Below, piece after piece: positions 14,102 to 22,247 of a stretch of 28,334 nt of DNA; position 1 is the stretch's first letter, and each line of letters begins with the position of its first letter. Under the pieces are notes generated by a model. The model saw only the letters and a program-made list of their open reading frames with translations. It was not told the origin of the DNA and did not search any database. Origin of the DNA: Candidatus Nomurabacteria bacterium RIFCSPHIGHO2_02_FULL_38_15 (GTDB taxonomy: Bacteria; Patescibacteriota; Minisyncoccia; Phycocordibacterales; UBA9973); contig MFUC01000022.1 of assembly GCA_001785575.1 (NCBI GenBank), positions 1 through 28,334 of the forward strand, read 5' to 3'. Both the position numbers and the translations under genes were made by a program.

Positions 14102-14881
14102 ATGAATTTTTTTAAAAACATTTGGCATTACCGCGAATTAGTCTATACATTATCTAGAAGCTATATAATTGCGCGCTATAAACAAACAATTTTGGGTGTG
14201 GGCTGGGCTTTGATCCCACCCATACTACTTGGCCTGACAATATTGTTTGCCTTCCCAGGTAAAATTAATATTACACCTGAAATGCAACCTTATGCGTTGT
14301 TTGTATTTGTGGGATTTTGGTTGTGGGCATTATTTTCCAACGCATTAACATTTGCAGTTAATTCATTGGTCAGCCAAGGCGCGTTGGTGCGCAAAGCCTT
14401 CTTCCCGCGCGAACTGTTGGTGGTGGCTAGTATTGCACCTATAGTGTTGGATTTTTTAATTGGCTTTATTGTCATTTTAGTTTTATTAATGTTTTATAAA
14501 ATAAAGCTAACTTTGTTTTGGCTATTAATTCCATTTTTAGTTTTATTTTATATACTTTTAATCATCAGTGTTGGTTTATTGGGGGCAATGGCCAACGTGG
14601 CCTTTAGGGATTTTGGCAAATCATTAACTATTCTTTTACAAGTTTTATTCTTTGTTTCACCAGTGATTTATTCGTTTACATCAGTGCCGGCTAAATACGC
14701 GATTTTTTATAAACTAAACCCGCTAACTGGTTTGATAGAAGCTATCAGGACGATAATTATAAATGGGCATATTATTTATTACCGTTCGTGTATTTACAGT
14801 ATTGCCTTTACAATATTATTATTAATCTTAGCTTCAAACTTTTTCAAACGTGGCGAAAAAGTTATTGCTGACATTATTTAG
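14102..14881 (+). CDS. ABC-2 type polysaccharide export permease (Wzm/TagG-like)
   Basis: The 259-aa protein is the membrane subunit of an exporter that moves lipid-linked polysaccharide across the cytoplasmic membrane. It begins with an amphipathic segment (YRELVYTLSRSYIIARYKQTILG), typical of ABC-2 O-antigen/teichoic acid exporters, followed by six membrane segments. The FRDFGKSLTILLQVLFFVSPVIYS stretch and the NPLTGLIEAIR motif near the C-terminus match the family. The ATPase partner follows 24 bp downstream. Wzm (O-antigen) versus TagG (teichoic acid) cannot be separated from sequence alone. Confidence 0.9.
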   Translation: MNFFKNIWHYRELVYTLSRSYIIARYKQTILGVGWALIPPILLGLTILFAFPGKINITPEMQPYALFVFVGFWLWALFSNALTFAVNSLVSQGALVRKAFFPRELLVVASIAPIVLDFLIGFIVILVLLMFYKIKLTLFWLLIPFLVLFYILLIISVGLLGAMANVAFRDFGKSLTILLQVLFFVSPVIYSFTSVPAKYAIFYKLNPLTGLIEAIRTIIINGHIIYYRSCIYSIAFTILLLILASNFFKRGEKVIADII

Positions 14882-14905
14882 TTATTAAAATAAAAAACAT
14901 AAAAT

Positions 14906-15619
14906 ATGCACTCAATTATTTTAAAAAACATTTCTAAAAAATATCGCAAAAATTTACAAAACTTTCGTTCCATGATTGGTTACCTTTTAAATATTAAATC
15001 CAAAGATGACTTTTTGGTTTTAGATAACATTAATTTAGAGGTTAGGCGTGGCGAAACATTGGGCATTATTGGCAAAAATGGCTCTGGCAAATCAACATTA
15101 TTAAAAGTTATTGCCGGCATAACTTTTGCCAATCGTGGCAGTCGCAAAGTTGTGGGGCGCATTGCACCCTTGATTGAAATTGGGGCCGGCTTTCAACCCG
15201 AATTAACTGGACGCGAAAACATTTATTTTTATGGCTCAATTTTAGGTATGAAAAGGTCATTAATTAGCGAAAAAATTGATGACATTATTGAGTTTGCCGG
15301 CATTGAGGAAATGATTGATTCAGCCGTTAAGTTTTATTCATCAGGTATGCATGCGCGGCTTGGTTTTGCCATTACGGCCTATGCCGGGCCTGACATTTTA
15401 ATCGTAGACGAAGTCTTGGCCGTGGGCGACAATGACTTTCAAGAAAAGTGCTACGAAAAAATAAGCCAATTAAAATCAAAGGGTACAACAATAATTTTGG
15501 TTAGCCATGATATGCGCCAAATAAATGATCACTGCGACCAGGTGGCGGTTCTAGCCCACGGCAAAATGATTTTTAACGGCGAACCCAGCAAGGCTATTGA
15601 ATATTATTTGAAACAATAA
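14906..15619 (+). CDS. ABC transporter ATP-binding protein (Wzt/TagH-like)
   Basis: The 237-aa protein is the nucleotide-binding subunit partnering the permease upstream. Walker A is GKNGSGKST (56-64), the Q-loop region is EIGAGFQPELTGREN, typical of polysaccharide exporters, the signature is YSSGM (144-148), Walker B is DILIVDE (163-169) and the H loop is VSHDM. It ends right after the ATPase domain, so it lacks the C-terminal carbohydrate-binding domain that lets some Wzt proteins recognise capped chains. No Shine-Dalgarno motif precedes the ATG. The last 26 nt overlap the 3' end of the convergent glycosyltransferase gene. Confidence 0.92.
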   Translation: MHSIILKNISKKYRKNLQNFRSMIGYLLNIKSKDDFLVLDNINLEVRRGETLGIIGKNGSGKSTLLKVIAGITFANRGSRKVVGRIAPLIEIGAGFQPELTGRENIYFYGSILGMKRSLISEKIDDIIEFAGIEEMIDSAVKFYSSGMHARLGFAITAYAGPDILIVDEVLAVGDNDFQEKCYEKISQLKSKGTTIILVSHDMRQINDHCDQVAVLAHGKMIFNGEPSKAIEYYLKQ

Positions 15620-16643
15620 CCTTGCATCGTGTATCAAGGCCAGTAAACATATCTATTTTGTATTTTTGCCACTTTTTCATAAAGTAATTAGACTCGATTG
15701 CAAGGCGGTGTGATTTTTCACGTTGCAAATAATCAAGCCCGCGAGTATATGACTCATAATGATACAAATAAACATTGGAGGTAAAAATGTTGTGGTAGCG
15801 GGCATCATAAACTTTTAAACAAAAATCAATATCGTTAAATGTGACTTTCAAATTATTTTCATCCAAGCCACCCAAACTTTGATACAAACTTTTTCTAGTT
15901 AGCGTGCAGGCCCCTGTGACAGCCGAAACCTCACAAATTGTTTGCACGGGGCCTGGTAACGATTTTATACCAACATAAGGCAGGCCCTCGTATATATGAT
16001 ACGGCAAGCCATACCTTGTACCCAAACTAATACCAGCATGTTGTACTGTGTTGTTATGAAATAATAGTAGTGGCCCAACAACACCAACATTTGGGTTATT
16101 TTGTATAATATCAACCATGTGGCCCAGCCAATCAGGGCTTACCACCTCAGTATCATTATTTAACATTAAAACAAATTCAGTATTAACTTGGTCAATAATT
16201 ACATTGTGTAAACGCGCATAATTAAAGGGCTCATTAAAATCTAGAATTTTTATATTTGGAATTTTCCCAAAATCTTCTAAAAGCTTTTTTGTTTCAGGCA
16301 AAATACTTTGATTATTAACTAAAATAATTTCATAATTTTTATATTCTGTTTTGTTTATTATACTTTCAACGCAAACTCTTAAAACATCATGAGTGTCTTT
16401 AAACGGTATAATGATTGTGACTTTTTCGATTGGATTATTAGTTAAAATTATGTCTAGTTTTTTATACTTTTTTAAACCTAAAAAAATACTTGCGTGTCTA
16501 AAAAAAGATATTATAACTGCTAAAAACATTCGCGTAGCATATTTGTAGTAGTTTTTAAACAAATAAACCAAGCCAAATTCTTTATAAATATAAATCACCT
16601 TTTGCACCCTATTTATTGGTTTAAAATTTTCTTCGCGTCGCAT
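15594..16643 (-). CDS. Family 2 glycosyltransferase
   Basis: The 349-aa protein has an N-terminal extension with a hydrophobic patch (about residues 38-56), probably membrane-associated. The GT-A domain begins at VTIIIPFKDT (about 75-84), with the nucleotide-sugar site LMLNNDTEVV (NND at 162-164) and the acceptor-side FNDIDFCLKVYDARYHNIFTS near 268. GGLDE before it is the usual GT2 spacer motif. It probably adds a sugar to the surface polysaccharide assembled by its neighbours. It starts 4 nt after the stop of the ligase-like gene, so it shares its operon. The substrate cannot be predicted. Confidence 0.9.
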   Translation of the reverse strand: MRREENFKPINRVQKVIYIYKEFGLVYLFKNYYKYATRMFLAVIISFFRHASIFLGLKKYKKLDIILTNNPIEKVTIIIPFKDTHDVLRVCVESIINKTEYKNYEIILVNNQSILPETKKLLEDFGKIPNIKILDFNEPFNYARLHNVIIDQVNTEFVLMLNNDTEVVSPDWLGHMVDIIQNNPNVGVVGPLLLFHNNTVQHAGISLGTRYGLPYHIYEGLPYVGIKSLPGPVQTICEVSAVTGACTLTRKSLYQSLGGLDENNLKVTFNDIDFCLKVYDARYHNIFTSNVYLYHYESYTRGLDYLQREKSHRLAIESNYFMKKWQKYKIDMFTGLDTRCKVIVSNNIQ

Positions 16644-16647
16644 TTTT

Positions 16648-18519
16648 TTATTTAATTGTACTTAAAATACTTATAACTTCTTGCTCTGTTTGTGGATCTT
16701 TATATTTTTTTGATTCAACCTGTAATATTTGTAACATTGAAATCATTGCACCCGTTTTGACTTGTAATTCAGAATCACTGGCTGAGTATGCTGTGCCAAA
16801 GTAATCTTGATTCAAAACATATGTAGACAAAACAAGATTTTTTAATTCTGGGTAAAGGCTATGGTCTCTGTAGTAATAAGACAATGCTCTTCTTTCGCTG
16901 TGTGTGTTAAATGAACTAAGTTCAACTGACCTTTCTAAAGAAGTTCTGTAATTAGCTTCGTCACGCAAAATAGAGTAAGCCCTAGCTCTAAGCGAGTACT
17001 GACTAGCATACTGACCCTTTAGAGCCATTGATCGGCTTGTCCTATAAAACAAATCTTTTGCTGATTTTTGTTTGTCTGTTTCATTTTCAGCAGTCACCAT
17101 TTTGTACAAAGACATTGTCGCGGCACTATCCCAAGTACTAGCATTTATGGGTGATATTTTAGCCGCAAGCAAAACGCCTTTGTCACGTTTATTTAGTTCG
17201 TCATAATTACCAACAAAGTCTAAATTATTTATTAATAAAAAACTACTAGTTAAATTCAAAAAACCAAAAACTAATAATAGCATTGCGGTAATGTTTTTAG
17301 CTATCATATAAAACTTGAACTGAGTTTGTTGTAAAAATAACGTGTTACCAATTAAAAATCCGAAGATTATCCAAGAAAATGGGTATGCCATATCACCATC
17401 AGCTAGGCTGTGAAAAAAGAATACCATGCCAGTAAATATGTAAAGAATGCGTGTTTGGTCTAGTTTTTCTTTATTTATAAAAACATTTCGAATAATTTCA
17501 AAAAAAAGATATAACCAAAAAATTATAAATAAACCATTTTCAGCCAAAAGCATCATCGGGAATGAGTGTGGGTCATTGGCTTGCTCAATGGGATTTTTCA
17601 AGTACTTAAACATTGCCTCACGATAGTTTCCTGGGCCAACACCAAAATTATTTTGTTTAAACATTTCAAAAGCTGTGGTGAAATATTTTAATCTTAAACC
17701 AGAAGTCTCGATAACGGAAATATCATTTCTAGAAAATGAAAGTTGCTGACTTACTACATACTTTTTAACTAGGTAAACGGAACCGGTAAGCAATAAAGCA
17801 ATAATTATTGAGATAAAGCCATATTTAAAAACTTTTTTGAATTCAATTTTTTTATAAAAAAACAAAGTAGTTAAAAATCCTGAAAGAAGAATAGCGACAC
17901 CGACCCCCCTTGATAACGTCATAATAGCTATAAAGAAGTTTATGGCTGAAATAATAATTAAAAACCATTTTAACTTAACATTAACTTTATTTAAATAGCT
18001 TAGAGCAATAAGGCCAAAAACTGTTGAATATAAACCTAGGGTGTTAGTATACCCAACGAAGCCAGTTAAACGAATTGCCCCGCCATCAAAGTAATTAAAG
18101 ATATCCCAAAATGCTAGGCCGAGGTTAAGTGCTGAAATAGCCGCCAAAAATAAAACAACCACACCTGGGTTGATCCTCTTAGCACCAAAAATCATTACTC
18201 CAAAAATTATAAACGCTGCTAAAAACCTAGCTGCTAAATAATAATTGTTTAACCAAAAAAATGAAGCGACTATACTTAAAATTATTAGGCAAAAAGGGAT
18301 TAATAACCTTTTGTCTAAAAACAAGCTCTTGCCTAGACTTAGATTGTCAAACATTTTATATAAAAAGATACCTCCAAAGATAAAAAAGGCTCCTGTTGCA
18401 ACTGGCGTTAACCCGGCTTTCCCCGTATACGCCAAAATAAATGTAAACAATAAAACAGCCCCAATAATTACATCACGCCGGTTTAAATTATTTATGTAAT
18501 TTTTTATTTTATAGAACAT
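16648..18519 (-). CDS. O-antigen ligase/polymerase-like membrane protein with C-terminal helical domain
   Basis: The 623-aa protein has about twelve hydrophobic segments over the first 430 residues. The large extracytoplasmic loop contains the family-type segment GVGPGNYREAMFKYLKN and NDPHSFPMMLLAENG, the usual H(S/N)xxxxxxAExG block of WaaL/Wzy proteins. The last 180 residues are soluble and helical with TPR-like spacing (YSLRARAYSILRDEANYRTSLERSVELS). Such proteins join or polymerise lipid-linked glycans on the outer face of the membrane. It starts 3 nt after the stop of the sugar-phosphate transferase gene. Ligase versus polymerase cannot be decided here. Confidence 0.85.
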   Translation of the reverse strand: MFYKIKNYINNLNRRDVIIGAVLLFTFILAYTGKAGLTPVATGAFFIFGGIFLYKMFDNLSLGKSLFLDKRLLIPFCLIILSIVASFFWLNNYYLAARFLAAFIIFGVMIFGAKRINPGVVVLFLAAISALNLGLAFWDIFNYFDGGAIRLTGFVGYTNTLGLYSTVFGLIALSYLNKVNVKLKWFLIIISAINFFIAIMTLSRGVGVAILLSGFLTTLFFYKKIEFKKVFKYGFISIIIALLLTGSVYLVKKYVVSQQLSFSRNDISVIETSGLRLKYFTTAFEMFKQNNFGVGPGNYREAMFKYLKNPIEQANDPHSFPMMLLAENGLFIIFWLYLFFEIIRNVFINKEKLDQTRILYIFTGMVFFFHSLADGDMAYPFSWIIFGFLIGNTLFLQQTQFKFYMIAKNITAMLLLVFGFLNLTSSFLLINNLDFVGNYDELNKRDKGVLLAAKISPINASTWDSAATMSLYKMVTAENETDKQKSAKDLFYRTSRSMALKGQYASQYSLRARAYSILRDEANYRTSLERSVELSSFNTHSERRALSYYYRDHSLYPELKNLVLSTYVLNQDYFGTAYSASDSELQVKTGAMISMLQILQVESKKYKDPQTEQEVISILSTIK

Positions 18520-18522
18520 TTT

Positions 18523-19095
18523 TTAGTATGCGCCCCTAGCTTTTAAAACAACTAGTGGGGTTTTAATTAGTATTTTTAAATCAAACCAAAAGCTGGCTTG
18601 GTTAATATATTCTATATCAATACTGGCTTTTTGACTAATGGATTGCTTATTTTTACGACCCGATATTTGCCACAAGCCCGTAAGCCCAGGGATAACGTCA
18701 AACCTTTTTAATTCAGCCGGCTGGTAGTAAGGCAACAATGCTTGAATCTCGGGCCGTGGACCAACTAAACTCATTTGACCTAAAAATAAATTAATAAACT
18801 GAGGTGTTTCATCCAAGCTACTTTTACGCAAAAACTTGCCCACTGTCGTTACTCGCTTGTCATATTCATCAGTCGGTGGCAAACCGTTAATGTCGGCGTC
18901 AATATACATTGTGCGAAATTTATACATAGTAAAAATTTGCATATCTTTGCCAATGCGTTTTTGTTTTAAAATAACCGGCCCCGGTGAATCTAATTTAATT
19001 AGAATAAATATAATACTGTATAGAATAATTAAAAATGGTAAAGCTATCATAAAAAAAATTAAATCCAATAATCTTTTAGTAACTTTATACAGCAT
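18523..19095 (-). CDS. Undecaprenyl-phosphate sugar-1-phosphate transferase (WcaJ/PglC type)
   Basis: The 190-aa protein has the compact bacterial sugar transferase domain that starts a surface glycan by placing a sugar-1-phosphate on the lipid carrier. After the N-terminal membrane hairpin (about 10-33) come DSPGPVILKQKRIG, YKFRTM, the catalytic-type SLDETPQFINLFLGQMSLVGPRPE and GLTGLWQISGR. It lacks the extra N-terminal membrane domain of full WcaJ/WbaP, so it is the minimal PglC-like form. It lies 11 bp after ftsH and 3 nt before the ligase-like gene, so the three may share transcripts. The sugar is not predictable. Confidence 0.93.
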   Translation of the reverse strand: MLYKVTKRLLDLIFFMIALPFLIILYSIIFILIKLDSPGPVILKQKRIGKDMQIFTMYKFRTMYIDADINGLPPTDEYDKRVTTVGKFLRKSSLDETPQFINLFLGQMSLVGPRPEIQALLPYYQPAELKRFDVIPGLTGLWQISGRKNKQSISQKASIDIEYINQASFWFDLKILIKTPLVVLKARGAY

Positions 19096-19106
19096 AAATT
19101 TTTTAA

Positions 19107-21032
19107 TTAAATAAGCTTCTTTTTAAGTTTAATACCAAAACTGACAATAATTTTTTCATACTCATCTTGTTCCAAGTTTTCAACTTCAACTAACTTATTG
19201 GCGATGGCATCAAGAATGTTTTTATTTTCAGAAAGTAGTGTTTTAGCGCGCTCGAATGATTCATTCATTATTTTTGAAACTTCACTATCAATTTTGGCCG
19301 ACATTTCAGGCGAATATTGGCCATCAACCCCACCACCAAACATTACCCGCCCGCCGTTTGATTCAAGCGCCATTGGCCCAATTGCGTCGCTCATACCAAA
19401 ACGTGTAACCATTGCGCGCGCCAAAGCTGTTGAAACTTGCAAATCATTCGACGGCCCAGTTGTGGTTGTGCCTAAAATCATCTCTTCGGCCACAAAGCCA
19501 CCGAGTGACACGACAATGTCATCTAAGAATTCTTTCTTGCTTTGCAACTTTCTCTCTTCTAACGGCAACTTTAATGTATAACCACCTGCACTACCACGAG
19601 AGACTATCGAGACTTTGTGCACTGGGTCGGCATATTCTAATAGTGATGCCAATAATGCATGCCCACCTTCATGGTAAGCCGTAATTCTTTTTTCAGCTAC
19701 AGACAACAAATGACTTTTACGTTCAGGCCCGATCATAACTTTTTCAATCGAAGCAACTAAGTCAGACTGGTTAAGCTCTTTTTTATTTTGCCGAGCGGCC
19801 ATTATCGCGGATTCATTCATCAACGAATATAAGTCAGCACCTGAAAACCCAGGTGTGCGCTCGGCAATAACCTCAATATTAACATCAGCCCCCATAGGCT
19901 TTTTGCGCATATGAATTTGTAAAATTTCCTTGCGATCACGCCGGTCAGGTAAATCAAGCACTACCCGGCGGTCAAATCGGCCTGGGCGCAACAAGGCTGG
20001 GTCCAGCACATCACTGCGGTTAGTGGCCGCCATGACAATAACCTTGGCATTGGGCTCAAAACCATCCATTTCAACCAGTATTTGATTTAGGGTTTGCTCG
20101 CGTTCGTCATTGCCACCGCCAACCCCAGTACCGCGCACTCGGCCGACGGCATCAATTTCGTCAATAAAAACAATTGCTGGTGATGCGCGTTTAGCCATTT
20201 GGAACAAGTCTCTAACGCGCGATGCGCCAACACCCACGAACATTTCAACAAACTCCGAACCTGACAGGTGGAAGAATGGCACCCCGGCCTCACCGGCCAC
20301 CGCTCGTGCAAGTAAAGTTTTACCAGTACCAGGGGCGCCCGTTAGCAATACGCCCTTGGGTATTTGTGCACCAATATCTAAAAACTTTTGCGGGTTGCGC
20401 AAAAAATCAACCACTTCCTCTAATTCATGTTTGGCTTCGCGCACGCCGGCCACATCGGCAAATGTAACTTGATTAGTTTTATCATTAGGGTTAGTAATAC
20501 GTGCGCGTGATTGACCAAATGTAAATGCCTGCATACCACTGCCTTTCATTTGACGCGACAACATCCAAATAAAAAATATAATTAAACCAATTGGTAAAAA
20601 TATTGGTAACAATGCCAGTGCCCAATATGAAAAACCTGATTGACTTTTAACTTCAATAATAACTTTATTAATTTGCTCGGGCATAACACCATAATTTGTC
20701 AGTGCCTCTGACAATGATGACTCGGATTCTTTTTTAGATTTTAATTTTGTATCATCATTTTTTACAACTTCTAATTTGTCGGCTGAAACAGTAATTTGTT
20801 TAACGTTACCCAGTCGCACCTCGCTTGCCACCTCTGAAAATGGCACGTTTGTAACCTTGCTTTCTTTCTCGCTAAAAATAGAATAAACCGCAATAATTAA
20901 TAAAAAGAAAAGTATAGTTGAACCAAAGTGTACCGAAAATCCAAAACCCTTTTTATTGTTTGGCTTTTTAGGCTGATTTTGAGCCGGCTTTTGATTTGAA
21001 TTATTATTAGGTTTCTTGGTCTTTTTTGCCAT
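19107..21032 (-). CDS. ftsH: Membrane AAA+ zinc protease FtsH
   Basis: FtsH degrades misfolded membrane proteins and selected soluble proteins. From the chosen start (641 aa) there is a Lys/Asn/Gln-rich cytoplasmic tail, TM1 about 37-53, an external domain, TM2 about 136-158, then the AAA module with Walker A GAPGTGKT (232-239), Walker B IVFIDE (287-292) and the second region of homology ATNRSDVLDPALLRPGRFDR. The protease site is HEGGH (454-458) with the third ligand Asp530 in GPSNDL; most family members have HEAGH. An in-frame ATG at 21077 would add 15 residues, but an extended -10 box (TGGTATACT) lies inside that extension 7 nt before MAKKTKK, so the shorter start is preferred. Confidence 0.95.
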   Translation of the reverse strand: MAKKTKKPNNNSNQKPAQNQPKKPNNKKGFGFSVHFGSTILFFLLIIAVYSIFSEKESKVTNVPFSEVASEVRLGNVKQITVSADKLEVVKNDDTKLKSKKESESSLSEALTNYGVMPEQINKVIIEVKSQSGFSYWALALLPIFLPIGLIIFFIWMLSRQMKGSGMQAFTFGQSRARITNPNDKTNQVTFADVAGVREAKHELEEVVDFLRNPQKFLDIGAQIPKGVLLTGAPGTGKTLLARAVAGEAGVPFFHLSGSEFVEMFVGVGASRVRDLFQMAKRASPAIVFIDEIDAVGRVRGTGVGGGNDEREQTLNQILVEMDGFEPNAKVIVMAATNRSDVLDPALLRPGRFDRRVVLDLPDRRDRKEILQIHMRKKPMGADVNIEVIAERTPGFSGADLYSLMNESAIMAARQNKKELNQSDLVASIEKVMIGPERKSHLLSVAEKRITAYHEGGHALLASLLEYADPVHKVSIVSRGSAGGYTLKLPLEERKLQSKKEFLDDIVVSLGGFVAEEMILGTTTTGPSNDLQVSTALARAMVTRFGMSDAIGPMALESNGGRVMFGGGVDGQYSPEMSAKIDSEVSKIMNESFERAKTLLSENKNILDAIANKLVEVENLEQDEYEKIIVSFGIKLKKKLI

Positions 21033-21039
21033 ATGCCAC

Positions 21040-21045
21040 AGTATA
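21040..21045 (-). promoter_or_regulatory. Extended -10 box of ftsH
   Basis: Minus-strand TGGTATACT, 7 nt before the ATG at 21032; predicts a leaderless mRNA and decides the start codon. Confidence 0.6.
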
Positions 21046-21121
21046 CCAACTTTTAGCATTTTGGAAAGAAAAAACATTAAAAAAAGATTCCTTTACTTAA
21101 TAAAAATTCTCAGTATTCTTT

Positions 21122-21150
21122 TTGCTAAGATTCTTATGTTATGTTATAAT
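21122..21150 (+). promoter_or_regulatory. Promoter of smpB
   Basis: TTGCTA (21122-21127), exactly 17 bp, then TATAAT (21145-21150) with a TGT extension. The ATG follows after 6 nt (TTAAAC), so transcription should start at the A of the ATG. The best-formed leaderless promoter in the window. Confidence 0.75.
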
Positions 21151-21156
21151 TTAAAC

Positions 21157-21603
21157 ATGGCCTTGATTAGTAACCGCAAAGCATATTTCAATTATGAAAT
21201 ACTCGAAAAGTACGAGGCGGGTTTGGTATTGGTAGGTCATGAGGTCAAAGCAATTCGCGCAGGACGTGGGCAAATGCACGGTGCATATGTAGTGTTATTA
21301 GCTGGTGAGGCTTGGTTAAAAGGTCTTACTATAACACCCTTGCAACAAAATAATGTACCTAAAAATTATATTGCCGGGCGTAAAGTTAAATTATTGCTTA
21401 ATAAAAAAGAGTTAGTTAGGCTGTATCGTGATGCGGGCAGTGCCGGCAATACACTAGTGCCGTTGGGTATTTATGAAAAGGCCGGTAATTTAAAGTGCGA
21501 GGTTGCCCTAGTACGAGGTAAAAAATTGCATGACAAACGTGAAAGCTTGAAAAAAAGGGCCGATGAGCGTGAAATGGCGCGGGACCTCAAGCGTCATATA
21601 TAG
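21157..21603 (+). CDS. smpB: SsrA-binding protein SmpB
   Basis: SmpB carries tmRNA to stalled ribosomes in trans-translation. The 148-aa protein starts MALISNRKAYFNYEILEKYEAGLVLVGHEVKAIR, the usual SmpB opening (NRKA.hdY.I.e.yEAGi.L.G.EVKSlR). It keeps VLLAGEAWLKGLTITPLQ and the C-terminal LVRGKKLHDKRE followed by a basic tail. A longer in-frame ORF from 21016 is rejected because the promoter sits inside it and the extra 47 residues have no SmpB character. The tmRNA gene begins 78 bp downstream on the same strand, so the two trans-translation partners are neighbours. Confidence 0.95.
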   Translation: MALISNRKAYFNYEILEKYEAGLVLVGHEVKAIRAGRGQMHGAYVVLLAGEAWLKGLTITPLQQNNVPKNYIAGRKVKLLLNKKELVRLYRDAGSAGNTLVPLGIYEKAGNLKCEVALVRGKKLHDKRESLKKRADEREMARDLKRHI

Positions 21604-21606
21604 TAC

Positions 21607-21658
21607 AACCTCACCCCCTGACCCCCTCTCCTGAAAGGAGAGGGGGAAGAAAGAGGGA
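21607..21658 (+). repeat. C/G-rich palindromic intergenic repeat
   Basis: After AACCTCACCCCCTGA comes a perfect 11-bp inverted repeat, CCCCCTCTCCT-GAA-AGGAGAGGGGG (21622-21646), then a purine-only stretch. It has no T tract, so it is not a standard terminator. Similar C-rich palindromes (CCTCACCCCCTAACCCC type) are dispersed in several bacterial groups as REP/MITE-like elements, which is the likeliest identity here. Confidence 0.6.
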
Positions 21659-21669
21659 AAGTAAATTGA

Positions 21670-21675
21670 TAAAAC
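21670..21675 (+). promoter_or_regulatory. Possible extended -10 box of the tmRNA gene
   Basis: TGATAAAAC with 6 nt before the first G of tmRNA. The spacing matches the other promoters here, but the hexamer is weak and no -35 is clear. Confidence 0.4.
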
Positions 21676-21681
21676 AATAAT

Positions 21682-22047
21682 GGGAGTGAAAGGCTTCGAC
21701 AGTTAGATGTTTTTATTCTAGTTGCGTGCCAAGTTCGCAGGAAACTTGTCAAAAACTTGCAACACTCAAATGCAGCTAAAACTGCTGTGAAGTCACCTTT
21801 TGGTAACTTTGCATTTTCTTTCGCCTAAACGCGGATGACATCCAGTACGTTTGATGTATGATAAAACGTGCGGGTGTAAAACAATCATACTTGGTCAGGC
21901 GAGGTTGACGTACCGCCCTCGACAATTAGTCTCGTGATGTATGTGTTTGTTATTTATAAAAGTACATTATTAAACGAATAAGTAACTACGCACGTAGATG
22001 CTAAATAAAAACCTTTCTGGACGGGGGTTCAAGTCCCCCCACTTCCA
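21682..22047 (+). ncRNA. ssrA: tmRNA (SsrA), 366 nt
   Basis: The tRNA-like ends pair GGGAGTG (21682-21688) with CACTTCC (22040-22046), and A22047 is the discriminator. The T arm is GGGGG-TTCAAGT-CCCCC, and GGCTTCGAC at the 5' side is the conserved D-loop analogue. The tag reading frame ends GNFAFSFA followed by TAA (21826-21828); the resume codon lies near 21769 (AAT GCA GCT...), though its exact place is not certain. The rest holds the pseudoknot domains. CCA is not encoded. The gene rescues stalled ribosomes together with SmpB encoded just upstream. Confidence 0.95.
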
Positions 22048-22083
22048 CAATAATAAAAACCGCCAAAGCGGTTTTTATTATTG
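22048..22083 (+). terminator. Strong terminator of tmRNA
   Basis: CAATAATAAAAACCGC and GCGGTTTTTATTATTG form a perfect 16-bp stem around a CAAA loop; the T5 run lies in the descending arm. It begins directly after the tmRNA end and works in both orientations. Confidence 0.85.
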
Positions 22084-22219
22084 TGGCAAGTGAGCAAGGC
22101 AACTACTTGCCTTGCGTGGGGATCTTGAAAGGCGCAGGTATATTTTTGTTTTACGAAGTAAAGGCAAAAATACCGAGCCGGGGTCGCGCAAAATTTGAGT
22201 CAACAAATTTATGTGTGAC
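22084..22219. other. Non-coding stretch with three hairpins between the two ssrA 3' ends
   Basis: GCAAGGCAA-CTAC-TTGCCTTGC (22094-22115) is a perfect 9-bp inverted repeat. A second hairpin spans 22137-22174 (GGTAT/ATACC, TTTTG/CAAAA, TTTAC/GTAAA around GAA). A third is AAATTTG/CAAATTT (22191-22210), enclosed by GGTC/GACC. No convincing coding sequence is present; a 78-codon frame across it has no protein-like features. It is likely the remnant of inserted DNA. Confidence 0.5.
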
Positions 22220-22239
22220 CAAGCCCCCCCCACTTCCAC
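22220..22239 (+). repeat. Duplicated 3' end of ssrA (attachment-site-like)
   Basis: CCCCCCACTTCCAC (22226-22239) repeats the last T-stem and acceptor bases of tmRNA (22035-22048) exactly. It is preceded by CAAG as in the true gene, with one extra base difference. The 3' end of ssrA is a classical integrase target, and a displaced copy is what integration leaves behind. Confidence 0.65.
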
Positions 22240-22247
22240 TCGATTCC

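Noticed and set aside
20087..20472. ORFs on both strands across the FtsH AAA region
   Set aside because: They are shadow frames of the conserved FtsH coding sequence, with no family features.
21033..21077. Upstream ATG for ftsH adding 15 residues
   Set aside because: The extended -10 box lies inside this stretch and the family N-terminus fits the MAKKTKK start.
21016..21156. N-terminal extension of SmpB
   Set aside because: The smpB promoter lies inside it, and SmpB proteins begin at the MALISNRKA-like segment.
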